From: Williamsia muralis NBRC 105860
GTDB taxonomy: Bacteria > Actinomycetota > Actinomycetes > Mycobacteriales > Mycobacteriaceae
Direction: 5' to 3'
Length of the DNA: 64,000 nt
Assembly (NCBI RefSeq): GCF_001598915.1
Contig: NZ_BDAP01000001.1
Location: forward strand, 62,001-126,000
Positions 25,313-34,223 of this stretch are shown one piece after another (position 1 is the first letter of the stretch; each line of letters begins with the position of its first letter). Under the pieces are notes generated by a model. The model worked only from the letters and a program-made list of their open reading frames with translations. It did no database searches and had not been told where the DNA came from. Both the position numbers and the translations under genes were made by a program.

Positions 25313-26662
25313 ATGTCGACAACGCAGACCTTCTTGCTCCCCGATCTCGGCGAGGGACTCACCGAGGCCGAACTGCTCACCTGGCTCGTGGCGGTCGGCG
25401 ACACCGTCGAACTCAATCAGAACATCGCCGAGGTCGAGACGGCCAAGGCCTCGGTCGAGCTGCCCTCTCCCTATGCGGGAACTGTTGTGGCGCTGTATGC
25501 AGACGAGGGCGCCACCATCGAGGTGGGCAGGCCGTTCATCGACATCGCCGTCGAGGGCGCCTCGACTCGGGACCACACGCCGACTGCCCCGCAGAACCCC
25601 GTCTCATCAAGCCCTGCCCCGTCGGACTCACGTCCCGCGAGCAAGGAACGCACGCCGGTGCTTGTCGGGTACGGCGTGGCCGAGGAGAGCACGGGACGGC
25701 GTCGACGGCGGACGAACTCCACCGTGTCGATGGTCGATGCGGTTGTCACAGAGCAGGAGCGCCCGCTGGCCGCGCCGCCGGTTCGGTTCGCGGCCAAGCA
25801 GAACGGTGTCGATCTGGCCGAGGTGCCCGCCACCGGCGGTCGGGGGCAGGTCACCCGCGACGACCTCGAGCAGTACCTGGCCCGATCAGCTGCCGACCCG
25901 GTGCCCGAGCCCGTACCCGCGGCAGCTTCGGGCGATTCCGCCCGCCCTGGCGCGGCGGTGCTGGACGAAGAACGCACCCCGATCAAGGGGGTCCGCAAAC
26001 ACACCGCTGACGCCATGGTCCGCAGCGCCTTCACCGCACCGCATGTCACCGAGTTCGTCACCGTGGACGTCACCCCGGCCGTCGACCTTCTCGCACAACT
26101 CAAGGAGTCCAAGCACTTCCGGTCGGTACGCATCACGCCGCTGGCGTTGGTGGCCAAGGCCCTGCTCGTCGCACTGCGGTCCAATCCGTCGCTCAACTCT
26201 GCGTGGGACGAGGCGAATCAGGAGATCGTCACCAAGCGCTACGTCAACTTGGGAATCGCAGCGGCGACCCCGCGCGGCCTCATGGTGCCCAACATCAAGA
26301 ACGCCCACACGTTGAGCCTGCGTGACCTCGCCGAGGCGCTCACCACGTTGACGACAACGGCGAAAGAAGGGCGCACCGGTCCACAAGACCTGTCTGCGGG
26401 AACCATCACGATCACCAATGTCGGTGTGTTCGGGGTGGATTCGGGTACCCCGATCCTCAACCCCGGCGAGGCGGCAATCCTGTGCTTCGGCGCAATCCGC
26501 CGACAGCCGTGGGAGCACCGGGGTGAGATCGCCCTGCGGTCGGTGACCACGCTCAGTCTCTCGTTCGACCACCGGCTGGTCGACGGCGAGCAGGGATCTC
26601 GTTTTCTCGCAACCATTGCCGACATCCTGTCCGATCCCGTCACCCTGATCGCGCTGAGCTGA
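25313..26662 (+). CDS. bkdC: Dihydrolipoamide acyltransferase E2
   Basis: 449 aa: one lipoyl domain (residues 5-80, lipoyl Lys45 in VETAKASVELPSP), a linker, a peripheral subunit-binding domain (VRFAAKQNGVDLAEVPATGGRGQVTRDDLEQYL), an Ala/Pro linker, and the catalytic domain ending in SLSFDHRLVDGEQGSRFL with the catalytic His and Asp (HxxxDG). Transfers the acyl group to CoA and forms the core of the complex. The ATG follows E1 beta by 10 bp with AGGAG before it. Confidence 0.92.
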   Translation: MSTTQTFLLPDLGEGLTEAELLTWLVAVGDTVELNQNIAEVETAKASVELPSPYAGTVVALYADEGATIEVGRPFIDIAVEGASTRDHTPTAPQNPVSSSPAPSDSRPASKERTPVLVGYGVAEESTGRRRRRTNSTVSMVDAVVTEQERPLAAPPVRFAAKQNGVDLAEVPATGGRGQVTRDDLEQYLARSAADPVPEPVPAAASGDSARPGAAVLDEERTPIKGVRKHTADAMVRSAFTAPHVTEFVTVDVTPAVDLLAQLKESKHFRSVRITPLALVAKALLVALRSNPSLNSAWDEANQEIVTKRYVNLGIAAATPRGLMVPNIKNAHTLSLRDLAEALTTLTTTAKEGRTGPQDLSAGTITITNVGVFGVDSGTPILNPGEAAILCFGAIRRQPWEHRGEIALRSVTTLSLSFDHRLVDGEQGSRFLATIADILSDPVTLIALS

Positions 26663-26682
26663 GCGCACCCGGAGGAAAAGCC

Positions 26683-28059
26683 ATGACCGACATCCCCGAC
26701 GTCCTGATCCTGGGAGGCGGGTCGGGTGGGTACGCTGCGGCATTCCGCGCCGCCCAACTCGGCAAGACCGTCACCCTCATCGAAGAAGACAAGGTGGGAG
26801 GGACCTGTCTGCATCGCGGCTGTATCCCGACCAAGGCGTTGCTCCACGCAGCCGAGGTGGCCGACACGGTTGCCCACGCATCCAAGGTCGGGATCGGCGC
26901 AGAGCTCACCAAGGTCGACGTGGCGGGAATCCACGCGTACAAGAACTCGGTGGTCGACCGCTTGTACCGAGGCCTGCAAGGACTGGTGAAAGCCCACCGG
27001 GTCGACATCGTGAACGGCACCGGCCGCTATGTCGGGGGACGCAGCGTCGAAGTCGGAGGGACCACGTTCACCGGACGATCACTGGTGCTCGCGACGGGTT
27101 CGGCAGCCCGGACGGTGCCGGGTGTCGACCGCGGTGGTCGAGTCCTGACGAGTGATGACGCCCTCGAACTGCCCACGCTTCCCGAGCGGGTGGTGGTTCT
27201 CGGCGGCGGGGTGATCGGCGTCGAGTTCGCAAGCGTCTGGACATCTTTGGGAGCCCAGGTCACCATCGTCGAAGCGCTGCCACGATTGATCGCCACCGAG
27301 GACGAGTGGTCGTCCAAACAACTCACCAGGGCTCTCAAGAAGCGCGGCGTGACCGTCAGGACGGATGCGCGGTGCGAGGCTGTCACTCAACAGGCCGACG
27401 GGGTGACCGTGGCACTGGCAGGCGGAGACCTTCTCGAGGCGGACGTTGTGCTCGTGTCGGTGGGTCGTGGTCCGCGGACGTCTGGAAATGGCTTTGCAGA
27501 AGGCGGCATCGAGCTCGACGAGCGTGGATTCGTGCGCGTGGACGGCGCGCTGCGTACATCTCAGGACGGGGTATACGCGGTGGGCGACATCGTCGTGGGA
27601 CCACAACTCGCCCATCGCGGTTTTGCGCATGGCATCCACGTGGCCGAGGTGATCGCCGGACGCGATCGGGTTCTCGCCGAGGACTCCTGCATTCCGCGAG
27701 TCGCGTACTGCAATCCGGAAGTCGCATCTGTCGGGCTCACCGAGGCGCAGGCGCGTGAGAAGCACGGTGAGGTGTCAACGGTGGTCTACGATCTGGCCGG
27801 AAACGGGAAGAGTCAGATACTCGGAACCGGTGGTGGGATCAAAGTGGTGCGTGCGCAGAAGGATTCGGGACCGGTGGTCGGCATCCACATGGTGGGTGAA
27901 CGCGTCGGCGAACTGATCGGCGAGGCACAACTGACCGTGGGGTGGGGCGCCTACCCCGACGACGTCGCCGCGCTGGTCCATGCGCACCCGACCCAGTCCG
28001 AAGCGCTGGGTGAGGCGCACATGGCGTTGGCGGGGCTGCCGTTGCACAGCCACGGCTGA
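26683..28059 (+). CDS. lpdA: Dihydrolipoamide dehydrogenase E3
   Basis: 458 aa. FAD site LILGGGSGGYAAAFRA, redox disulfide Cys42-Cys47 in GGTCLHRGCIPTKALL, NAD site VVLGGGVIGVEFASVW, FAD site 2 VYAVGDIVVGPQLAHRG, and the C-terminal His-Pro-Thr-Gln-Ser-Glu (HAHPTQSEALGEA) that provides the active-site base. Re-oxidises E2 lipoyl groups. GGAGGAAA lies before the ATG. Last gene of the four-gene operon. Confidence 0.93.
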   Translation: MTDIPDVLILGGGSGGYAAAFRAAQLGKTVTLIEEDKVGGTCLHRGCIPTKALLHAAEVADTVAHASKVGIGAELTKVDVAGIHAYKNSVVDRLYRGLQGLVKAHRVDIVNGTGRYVGGRSVEVGGTTFTGRSLVLATGSAARTVPGVDRGGRVLTSDDALELPTLPERVVVLGGGVIGVEFASVWTSLGAQVTIVEALPRLIATEDEWSSKQLTRALKKRGVTVRTDARCEAVTQQADGVTVALAGGDLLEADVVLVSVGRGPRTSGNGFAEGGIELDERGFVRVDGALRTSQDGVYAVGDIVVGPQLAHRGFAHGIHVAEVIAGRDRVLAEDSCIPRVAYCNPEVASVGLTEAQAREKHGEVSTVVYDLAGNGKSQILGTGGGIKVVRAQKDSGPVVGIHMVGERVGELIGEAQLTVGWGAYPDDVAALVHAHPTQSEALGEAHMALAGLPLHSHG

Positions 28060-28075
28060 GCCCGGCCCATCTTCG

Positions 28076-28708
28076 CTAGACGGTGGCACCTCTCCCGTCG
28101 AGTGCGGAGGCCGCCAGGTTGCTCGCCGCAAGCGGTTCGCCCTTGTCGACTGCCGCAGCCCACTGCTCGGTTGTCGCCACGGCCGCGAAGTTGGAGTTCA
28201 GCAGAACCATGATCGTCTCGTGTAGCTGCTGGGCAGATACCCTCCCGGCCTCGTTCGACAACGCTATGGCTCCGGTGGCGTCGGAGAGCACCTCGGTTGT
28301 GAACCCGAGCGACTCGGCGTGGGCGGCGGTTGCGATGTCGCAGTTGTTGGTCATGAAACCGACGATGGAGATGGTGTCGATACCGTTGTCTCGCAACCAC
28401 TCTGCAGCATCGGTGCCGGCGAACACGCTTCCGTACACCTTCTCGACGCGCTTCCATCCGGGTTGGACCAGTTCGGCGACCGCGGGGTGCAGTTCACTGC
28501 CCGGCGAGCCGGAAGCGAACACGGGTGCACCTGCCGGGAGGAGATGCTGAACCACCACGACGGGAATCGACTGCGCTGTGGCGACTTCGATCGCCCGTAC
28601 GACGTTGGTCAGCGAGTCCTCACGAGGTGGGTACTGGATCTCCAGAGGGCCGTCGAAGTACTCCTGCTGGACGTCGATGACGATGAGTGCGCGCCGAGGG
28701 GACGACAT
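28076..28708 (-). CDS. Isochorismatase-family cysteine hydrolase
   Basis: 210 aa. Catalytic Asp in ALIVIDVQQEYFDG and catalytic Cys in IVGFMTNNCDIATAAHAESLGF, the isochorismatase-fold pattern; a family Lys is expected in WKRVEKVYGSVF. Such proteins hydrolyse amides or enol ethers; this one lacks features of true isochorismatase partners. The start at 28708 has AGGAG 7 nt before it. Divergent from a GlxA-type regulator, its likely controller. Confidence 0.88.
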   Translation of the reverse strand: MSSPRRALIVIDVQQEYFDGPLEIQYPPREDSLTNVVRAIEVATAQSIPVVVVQHLLPAGAPVFASGSPGSELHPAVAELVQPGWKRVEKVYGSVFAGTDAAEWLRDNGIDTISIVGFMTNNCDIATAAHAESLGFTTEVLSDATGAIALSNEAGRVSAQQLHETIMVLLNSNFAAVATTEQWAAAVDKGEPLAASNLAASALDGRGATV

Positions 28709-28820
28709 GGATGGCTCCTTCTGGGTCAGGTGCGTGCTGGTGTACCCGCCATTCTTCGGATCGGACGTACACTGCGACAGTGGCCCATATGCACTCTTTC
28801 GATGAGATCGTGCCAATCTG

Positions 28821-29837
28821 ATGCGGATCGGCATCTATGCTTTCGACGGCATCACGTCGTTTCACCTGGCCACTCCCCAGATGGTGTTCGGCGAAGTGGC
28901 TCGGCTAGGCATCGACGCTGCATGGGAGACGTTTCTGTGGTCCGATTCGCCGGGGAGTATCAGAACGCTCGAGGGATACACGGTCGATTCGGTCGGCGGA
29001 CCGGAACTCGCTGACGGGGCCGGCATCATCGTTGTGCCGTCCTGGCCCGTTGATGCGCCGGCAATCGGTGATTCCCTGAGACAGAGCCTGATTCGTGCTC
29101 ACGATGCGGGCGCCATCATCGTAGGGCTGTGTCTCGGTGCTTTCGCCGTTGCCGATACCGGGATCCTGCACGGTCGCAGCGCCGTGACCCATTGGGAGGC
29201 GATGCCCCAACTCTCGCTCCGGCATCCGGACATCGTGCTGGACGATTCGGTCCTCTATGTGGACCACGGCGATGTGCTGACCTCTGCGGGCACCGCAGCC
29301 GCAATAGACGCGTGCCTGCACCTCATCCGCAACCACATCGGCGCGGCAGTTGCCGCCCGCGTGGCGCGAAGTCTGGTCGTGGCTCCGCATCGGGAGGGTG
29401 GGCAGGCCCAGTACATCGATCGGCCCGAGGCGCTTCCCCGGATCAACGGTGCCATCGCGGAGGTCCAGCACTGGGCACTCGAGCACCTCGATGAACCGCT
29501 CGGTGTTGATCGCCTGGCGACACACGCCCGGATGAGCCGGCGCAGCTTCATCCGGAAGTTCACACAAGAGACCGGATCGAGTCCTGCCAGATGGGTTCTG
29601 CGGCAACGCATCGGCGCTGCGCGGGCACTCCTCGAGAGCACGGACTGGGGGATGGATCAGATCGCCGACGCCTGCGGGTTCGGCAGCACCGTCACTTTCC
29701 GGCAGAACTTCGTCGCCATCCTGGCGACCAGCCCGACCAGCTATCGCCGCCAGTTCACGACGCAGAGCACGTCCACCGGCGACCGTGTGCAGAACCGCCG
29801 GCGGGACAGCCGGGAACCGGTCAGCGCGCGGCGTTGA
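28821..29837 (+). CDS. GlxA-family regulator (DJ-1/PfpI domain plus AraC DNA-binding domain)
   Basis: 338 aa. Residues 1-175 form a DJ-1/PfpI-like domain with the nucleophile-elbow Cys (IIVGLCLGAFAVADTG). Residues 215-315 carry two AraC helix-turn-helix units (DRLATHARMSRRSFIRKF and MDQIADACGFGSTVTFRQNF). It is divergent from the isochorismatase-like gene. Its last 17 bp overlap the end of the convergent FAD monooxygenase gene. Confidence 0.9.
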   Translation: MRIGIYAFDGITSFHLATPQMVFGEVARLGIDAAWETFLWSDSPGSIRTLEGYTVDSVGGPELADGAGIIVVPSWPVDAPAIGDSLRQSLIRAHDAGAIIVGLCLGAFAVADTGILHGRSAVTHWEAMPQLSLRHPDIVLDDSVLYVDHGDVLTSAGTAAAIDACLHLIRNHIGAAVAARVARSLVVAPHREGGQAQYIDRPEALPRINGAIAEVQHWALEHLDEPLGVDRLATHARMSRRSFIRKFTQETGSSPARWVLRQRIGAARALLESTDWGMDQIADACGFGSTVTFRQNFVAILATSPTSYRRQFTTQSTSTGDRVQNRRRDSREPVSARR

Positions 29838-30939
29838 TCGCGAACCGCTGGTTGCGTGCCCGCAGTTCGGACTCGGTGGCCGGAACCATGAAGTCGCGGG
29901 CTTCGTGAACGCCTTCTTGCGCGGTGGCCACCCGCGGGCGCAGCAACTGCTCGTAGCGGGTGAACGCGATGTCGTGGGCGGCGCCGGCTTTTGTCATCTC
30001 CGACACCAGGGTGTGAGCACCGATCATCGCCAGTGAGGTGCCTCGTCCGGAAAAGAGTGATGCGGCATGTGCAGCATCGCCGATCAGGACCACCCGCCCG
30101 CTCGACCACCGGGGCATGTGCACCTGGCTGACCGAATCGAAGTACAGCCTGTCGGCATCGGCGACAGCTTGCAGCAAAAACGGGGACTCCCAACCCTGCT
30201 CGCCCTTCATCAGGTCGACCAGCACCCGCTTCTGGTCGACGAGGTCACGGTTGTCGTAGTCGACCTCGGGGGTACGAGCGGCCATGAATCCGATTGTGCG
30301 CGAGCCGAAGTCCGTGATGCAGAACATGCGGCCGGGGGTGTTGTAGGTGACGCTCTCGCCCGGGGTTCCCGAACCCAGGGGAAGGTCGACAAAAGCGGTA
30401 TAGGTGTCGAGATGCCGGCGGAAGGTGGTCTCGGGTCCGAACACGGCTTCTCGGACCGTCGAATGGATACCGTCGGCGCCGATGACGAAGTCGAAGGCGC
30501 CTGTGCGGCCGGACGCCAGCGCGACATCGACGGCTGCACCGGTGTCGGTCACGTCCACGATCGAGTCGTCGTAGACGAACTCGACATTCGGGCCGATGGC
30601 GCCGTGCAGGATTCCGATCAAGCTGTCCCTGGCGATCTCGACGTCGTCGGCCGAGTCGGTGGCGAACTCGTTGGGGAGCACGGCAATCGGGTGGCCCTGA
30701 TCGTCGACCCAGGTGGTGAAGGCCTCACGGCCGGACGTCGGCACCCTGCTGTCGCGGATGTCGCCGAGGATTCCCATCGCGTCAGCGACCGCGAGTGCGT
30801 CGCCACGGATGTCGATCGGGGACCCTGCAACCCGCAGTGCCGGTGCGCGCTCCACCACTGTGACCTCGTGACCGGCCTTCTCGAGCCAGAATGCAACCGA
30901 GAGACCGGCGACGCTCGCTCCCGAAACCAATACAGCCAT
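29821..30939 (-). CDS. FAD-dependent monooxygenase (PHBH/TetX-like class A)
   Basis: 372 aa. FAD GxGxxG-type start VLVSGASVAGLSVAFWLEKAGHEVTVVER, DG motif GADGIHSTVRE, and GD motif GRVVLIGDAAHAASLFSGRGTSLAM. Class A flavoprotein hydroxylases use NAD(P)H and O2; substrate unknown. GGAGG precedes the ATG. The gene is divergent from the alpha/beta hydrolase with a TTGGATCC-type box between them, placing it in the GntR-linked catabolic cluster. Confidence 0.88.
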   Translation of the reverse strand: MAVLVSGASVAGLSVAFWLEKAGHEVTVVERAPALRVAGSPIDIRGDALAVADAMGILGDIRDSRVPTSGREAFTTWVDDQGHPIAVLPNEFATDSADDVEIARDSLIGILHGAIGPNVEFVYDDSIVDVTDTGAAVDVALASGRTGAFDFVIGADGIHSTVREAVFGPETTFRRHLDTYTAFVDLPLGSGTPGESVTYNTPGRMFCITDFGSRTIGFMAARTPEVDYDNRDLVDQKRVLVDLMKGEQGWESPFLLQAVADADRLYFDSVSQVHMPRWSSGRVVLIGDAAHAASLFSGRGTSLAMIGAHTLVSEMTKAGAAHDIAFTRYEQLLRPRVATAQEGVHEARDFMVPATESELRARNQRFAINAAR

Positions 30940-30974
30940 GGTGGCCTCCTTCAGATCTGAGCCCGCATTTGATC

Positions 30975-31004
30975 GTATGCAATTCGGCTACAATAGGATC
31001 CAAT
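30975..31004. promoter_or_regulatory. TTGGATCC-type operator, site 1 (FAD monooxygenase / hydrolase gap)
   Basis: AATAGGATCCAAT at 30992-31004; the identical 13-mer occurs at 34188-34200. A weaker copy (GTATGCAA, 30975-30982) lies 21 bp upstream of the core. Sits in the divergent gap between the FAD monooxygenase and the alpha/beta hydrolase. Confidence 0.55.
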
Positions 31005-31074
31005 CTAGCATTGTGTGCGTGTTCGCGCACTCGATTGCGACGATGTTTTCCTCCCATCGAGAAAGAAGATCGAC

Positions 31075-31854
31075 ATGTCAGACATCGTGGTCACGCTCGG
31101 AGACGGCAGATCGGTGCCATGCATCGTAAAAGGTTCTGGCGCACCGCTGTTGCTGATCCATGGGGCCGAGAGTGATCGGACGCAGTTCGCCGACCTGATG
31201 ACACGGCTGCCATCCGGCCTGCAGGCAGTCGCCTACGATCAGCGCGACACCGGCGACCAGGTCAGCCCAGATGAGCACTACACGATGGACGCCATGGCAG
31301 ACGACGCCGCCGAGGTGATCGAGGCATTGCAATGGTCGAAAGTGCACGTCCTCGGAACCTCGTACGGTGGCGTGGTTGCCCAGTTGCTGGCGATCCGGCA
31401 TCCGGAGCGGGTCAGAACACTGTCGTTGGTGTCGACCACCGGTGCGTACTCATGGCTGGCCGGATTCGCGGAGAAGTCGAAGAAGATGTCGGCCGCCGCG
31501 AGGGCCCAGACCATGCTCGACGCCGCGGTCAGCCCAGACGCGCGAGCGGCCGATCCATCGCTTGTGGACCGTATCCGGGCGGCCTTGGTGGACCGGACAG
31601 CCGAGCAGCACGCCCGGCGGATGAACGCACTGAAGCAACACGACTCGAGGCAGCAGCTTCACCGGATCGGTGTGCCCACTCTTGTCGTGCACGGCGCCGA
31701 CGACCCGGTGATCCCGATCGCCGCAGGTCGGGAGTTGGCCGGTCACATTCCGGGGTCCGTATTCTGGGAGATCCCGAAGGCGCGGCACGCCACCGCATTC
31801 GAGTACGGCGACGAGTTGTCCGGGAGGGTGGCGACCTTGGTCCAAGGCCGATGA
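31075..31854 (+). CDS. Alpha/beta hydrolase
   Basis: 259 aa. Oxyanion region LLLIHGAESDRTQF, nucleophile elbow LGTSYGGVVAQL (Ser), acid in VVHGADDPVIPI, and His in PKARHATAFEYG. A small cytoplasmic esterase/C-C hydrolase type; substrate unknown. The start at 31075 is the family-like MSDIVVTLGDGR. Head of a transcript facing away from the FAD monooxygenase. A strong hairpin follows the stop. Confidence 0.87.
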   Translation: MSDIVVTLGDGRSVPCIVKGSGAPLLLIHGAESDRTQFADLMTRLPSGLQAVAYDQRDTGDQVSPDEHYTMDAMADDAAEVIEALQWSKVHVLGTSYGGVVAQLLAIRHPERVRTLSLVSTTGAYSWLAGFAEKSKKMSAAARAQTMLDAAVSPDARAADPSLVDRIRAALVDRTAEQHARRMNALKQHDSRQQLHRIGVPTLVVHGADDPVIPIAAGRELAGHIPGSVFWEIPKARHATAFEYGDELSGRVATLVQGR

Positions 31855-31886
31855 TCGAGCCGTGATCCGGGTTGGTCGAGCCACAC

Positions 31887-31920
31887 GAAGGGGGTGCCTC
31901 CGAGCGGAGGCACCCCCTTC
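31887..31920. terminator. Bidirectional hairpin terminator
   Basis: Perfect 15-bp stem (GAAGGGGGTGCCTCC and its reverse complement) around a GAGC tetraloop, between the convergent alpha/beta hydrolase and APC permease genes. Confidence 0.85.
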
Positions 31921-31934
31921 TGCGGTGGCCGATC

Positions 31935-33368
31935 TCAATCGGTGAGGTGCTCCTCCAGGTCGTGGCCATGGCCACGGCGCCGGTAGACGACGGCCCCGTA
32001 GATCGCGCCGATGACGGGGATCGCCGGCATGGCGGCGACGATCCAGGAATCGCTGCCGGTGACGTCCTGGTAGTTGATCACGACGATGACCCCGATGGCG
32101 GTGAGCAGCAGGCCGGAGATGGCCGGTGCGATCTTCGACGACCATGCGGTCTCTCCGTCGAGCCGACCACGCATCGAGGCGACGACAACACTGAGGGAGC
32201 AACCGATCATCAGGCCGATGATCGACAGTGACGTGATGCCGGAGACCGCCGGAAAGAGATTGATGATGGGGTCGGACTTGGCGATGACAAACGGTACGAG
32301 AACGATCAGGGAGATGGCGATCTGAACGGCACACGACACCTGTGGCGTGCCGAAACGGGGATGGACGTCAGCGCATCGTTCCGGCAACAGCCGCGACCGG
32401 CCGAGCGCGAACATGTAGCGCGCGGCCATGTTGTGGAAGGCAACCGCAGCGGCCAGGAAGCTGAAAGCGACGAGCAGGCTGAGCATCTCGTCGGACCATC
32501 CACCGAGGTATTCGCTGGCGGTGGCGAAGATCAGGCTTCCCGGATCCTCGGCGGCCACGGTCTGGACGTCAGGAAAGGCTGCCACGATCGACCACGTCGA
32601 ACCCATGAAGACCAGAACAAGAAGCGCCAGAGCGCAGTACGTCGCAACCTTGATGCTGCGTCGCGGTGCGCGAGCCTCCTCGCCGTAGATCGCGGTGGCC
32701 TCGAAGCCTGCGAATGACAGCACGCAGAACACCAGCGACAGCGCGAGATTGCCTTCGAACATCCGGTCCGGGGCAAACACGTTGAGGGAGAAACCCTCCG
32801 GGCGCTGGACGAGAATTGCAATCCCGAGCCAGATGATGATGCCGAACTGGGCGATGGAGACCAATGAGGTCACCTGTTTCGTGATCTCCACACCCACCAG
32901 TCCGAGGACTGCGGTGATCACCAGTGCTATTGCGCCGTAGACGTACCACGGCAGGTCGATGTCGGTCATCGTGCCCACTGCGATGTCGGCGAAATAGCCC
33001 GTGGCAGCGATCATTCCAGCGGCAGCAAGGTTGTAGGCGACCGTCGCCACGAATGCCGAACCGGCCCCGGACGCCTTGCCGAGACCGTAGCCGATGAATG
33101 CGTAGTAGGCACCGGCGTTGATGACCCGCCGACTGAGCACCACGTAGCCGGCCGTGAAGATGGCGAGCAGTATGCCGACCAGGACAAGCAGTCCGACAAG
33201 TCCCTCACCGACTCCGAAGGCCAGGCCGATCGAGAGGTTCGACGCCATCGCGGTCAGGGGAGCGGTCGCGGCGACGACCATGAACACCATGCCGGCGACG
33301 CCGATGGTGTTCTTCTTGAGTTGATGTGTTTCTACCGGGCTCGTGAGCTCGTCGTTGGGGACGGCCAT
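31935..33368 (-). CDS. APC superfamily amino acid/amine permease
   Basis: 477 aa with about twelve membrane segments. It begins NTIGVAGMVFMVVAATAPLTAM, the GVxGMVFMVVAAAAPLT form of actinobacterial APC carriers, and keeps FAGFEATAIYGEEARAPRRSI. The tail is His/Arg-rich and cytoplasmic. The start at 33368 has AGGAG 8 nt before it. Likely imports the substrate of the cluster; downstream of the cupin gene on the same strand. Confidence 0.87.
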   Translation of the reverse strand: MAVPNDELTSPVETHQLKKNTIGVAGMVFMVVAATAPLTAMASNLSIGLAFGVGEGLVGLLVLVGILLAIFTAGYVVLSRRVINAGAYYAFIGYGLGKASGAGSAFVATVAYNLAAAGMIAATGYFADIAVGTMTDIDLPWYVYGAIALVITAVLGLVGVEITKQVTSLVSIAQFGIIIWLGIAILVQRPEGFSLNVFAPDRMFEGNLALSLVFCVLSFAGFEATAIYGEEARAPRRSIKVATYCALALLVLVFMGSTWSIVAAFPDVQTVAAEDPGSLIFATASEYLGGWSDEMLSLLVAFSFLAAAVAFHNMAARYMFALGRSRLLPERCADVHPRFGTPQVSCAVQIAISLIVLVPFVIAKSDPIINLFPAVSGITSLSIIGLMIGCSLSVVVASMRGRLDGETAWSSKIAPAISGLLLTAIGVIVVINYQDVTGSDSWIVAAMPAIPVIGAIYGAVVYRRRGHGHDLEEHLTD

Positions 33369-33498
33369 GTCTTCTTCTCCTGGTGAGGGTATCTGTCTGT
33401 GGGGATCAGGGCGCACGGAATCGCAGTCGGGCATCGCCGCCCCATGGTGGTGTCTGCGGTGGCGCCGCTGGGGCGCCGATGGTCAGGTGGTCAAGGAC

Positions 33499-33912
33499 TC
33501 AGCGATCGGCGGGTGTGGTGAACGACCCGCGATCGTTGTGCTGCCAAGGCAATTCAGCCTCGCTGGGCGAGGTCTCGAGCAGTTCTACGACGTAGTGGGT
33601 GACGGTCTCGTCACCCAGGTTGCGGATGCGGTGAGGATTGAGCGGCTTCGCCGATCCCACGGTCTTGTAGAGGACAAAGCCGGGCTCCGCGTGCTGCGTG
33701 ATGCCCCATTCGTCGTCACCCAGTTCCTGCCCCTGGGCGTTGCCCGCTGCAGGCCAGATGACGACGTGATCATGGTGGTGCTGATGAAAATCGAACATCC
33801 CTCCGGGTTCGAGCGTCATCGACCACACGCGCACTCGATCGTTTTCGAAGATGAGGGTGTCACCGGGCGTCGGGGGAATGGCGGTGCCGGGACGGGTCGG
33901 GGTGTCGGCCAT
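33499..33912 (-). CDS. Cupin-fold protein
   Basis: 137 aa single cupin domain. The metal-binding HxH...E pattern is in GGMFDFHQHHHDHVVIWP, followed by later strands to PLNPHRIRNLGDETVTHYVVELL with a second-motif His. Small cupins of this kind serve as isomerases, dioxygenases or sensors; function here unknown. AGGAG lies 8 nt before the ATG. Its promoter region carries TTGGATCCAA and a second copy 20 bp away. Confidence 0.8.
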   Translation of the reverse strand: MADTPTRPGTAIPPTPGDTLIFENDRVRVWSMTLEPGGMFDFHQHHHDHVVIWPAAGNAQGQELGDDEWGITQHAEPGFVLYKTVGSAKPLNPHRIRNLGDETVTHYVVELLETSPSEAELPWQHNDRGSFTTPADR

Positions 33913-34223
33913 GTGAGTTGCTCCTAGCGGGTGGTGAAGTGCTGTATCCAGTGTTGCTGATCAGAACGCAGTTCGTAGTTGGATCCAAGAAATTGAAACA
34001 GGATGCAACGGCGACCTTGCCACTTCGCGAACAGCTCGTCAATAGGAACGACCGGTTATCTACGCAGGTAGGCGATGTTTCGAAGACGTTACACCGCCCG
34101 ATTCGCGGTATGCAGTGGTCGGATGACCGTCGCGAGTTGCCCACGTAGTGAGCGCATCTCCGGTCCTGTATGGCTACTATTCGAGTGAATAGGATCCAAT
34201 AACGAGTGCCAGCGAGGTTGACG
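33913..34223. promoter_or_regulatory. Divergent control region with TTGGATCC-type operators, sites 2 and 3
   Basis: 311 bp without a gene, between the cupin and the GGT-like gene. Site 2: TTGGATCCAA at 33979-33988 with a related AACAGGATGCAAC at 33997-34009, cores 20 bp apart. Site 3: AATAGGATCCAAT at 34188-34200, ending 23 bp before the GGT-like ATG, preceded by the inverted repeat CTATTC-GAGT-GAATAG (34177-34192). These suggest one repressor acting on both genes. Confidence 0.6.
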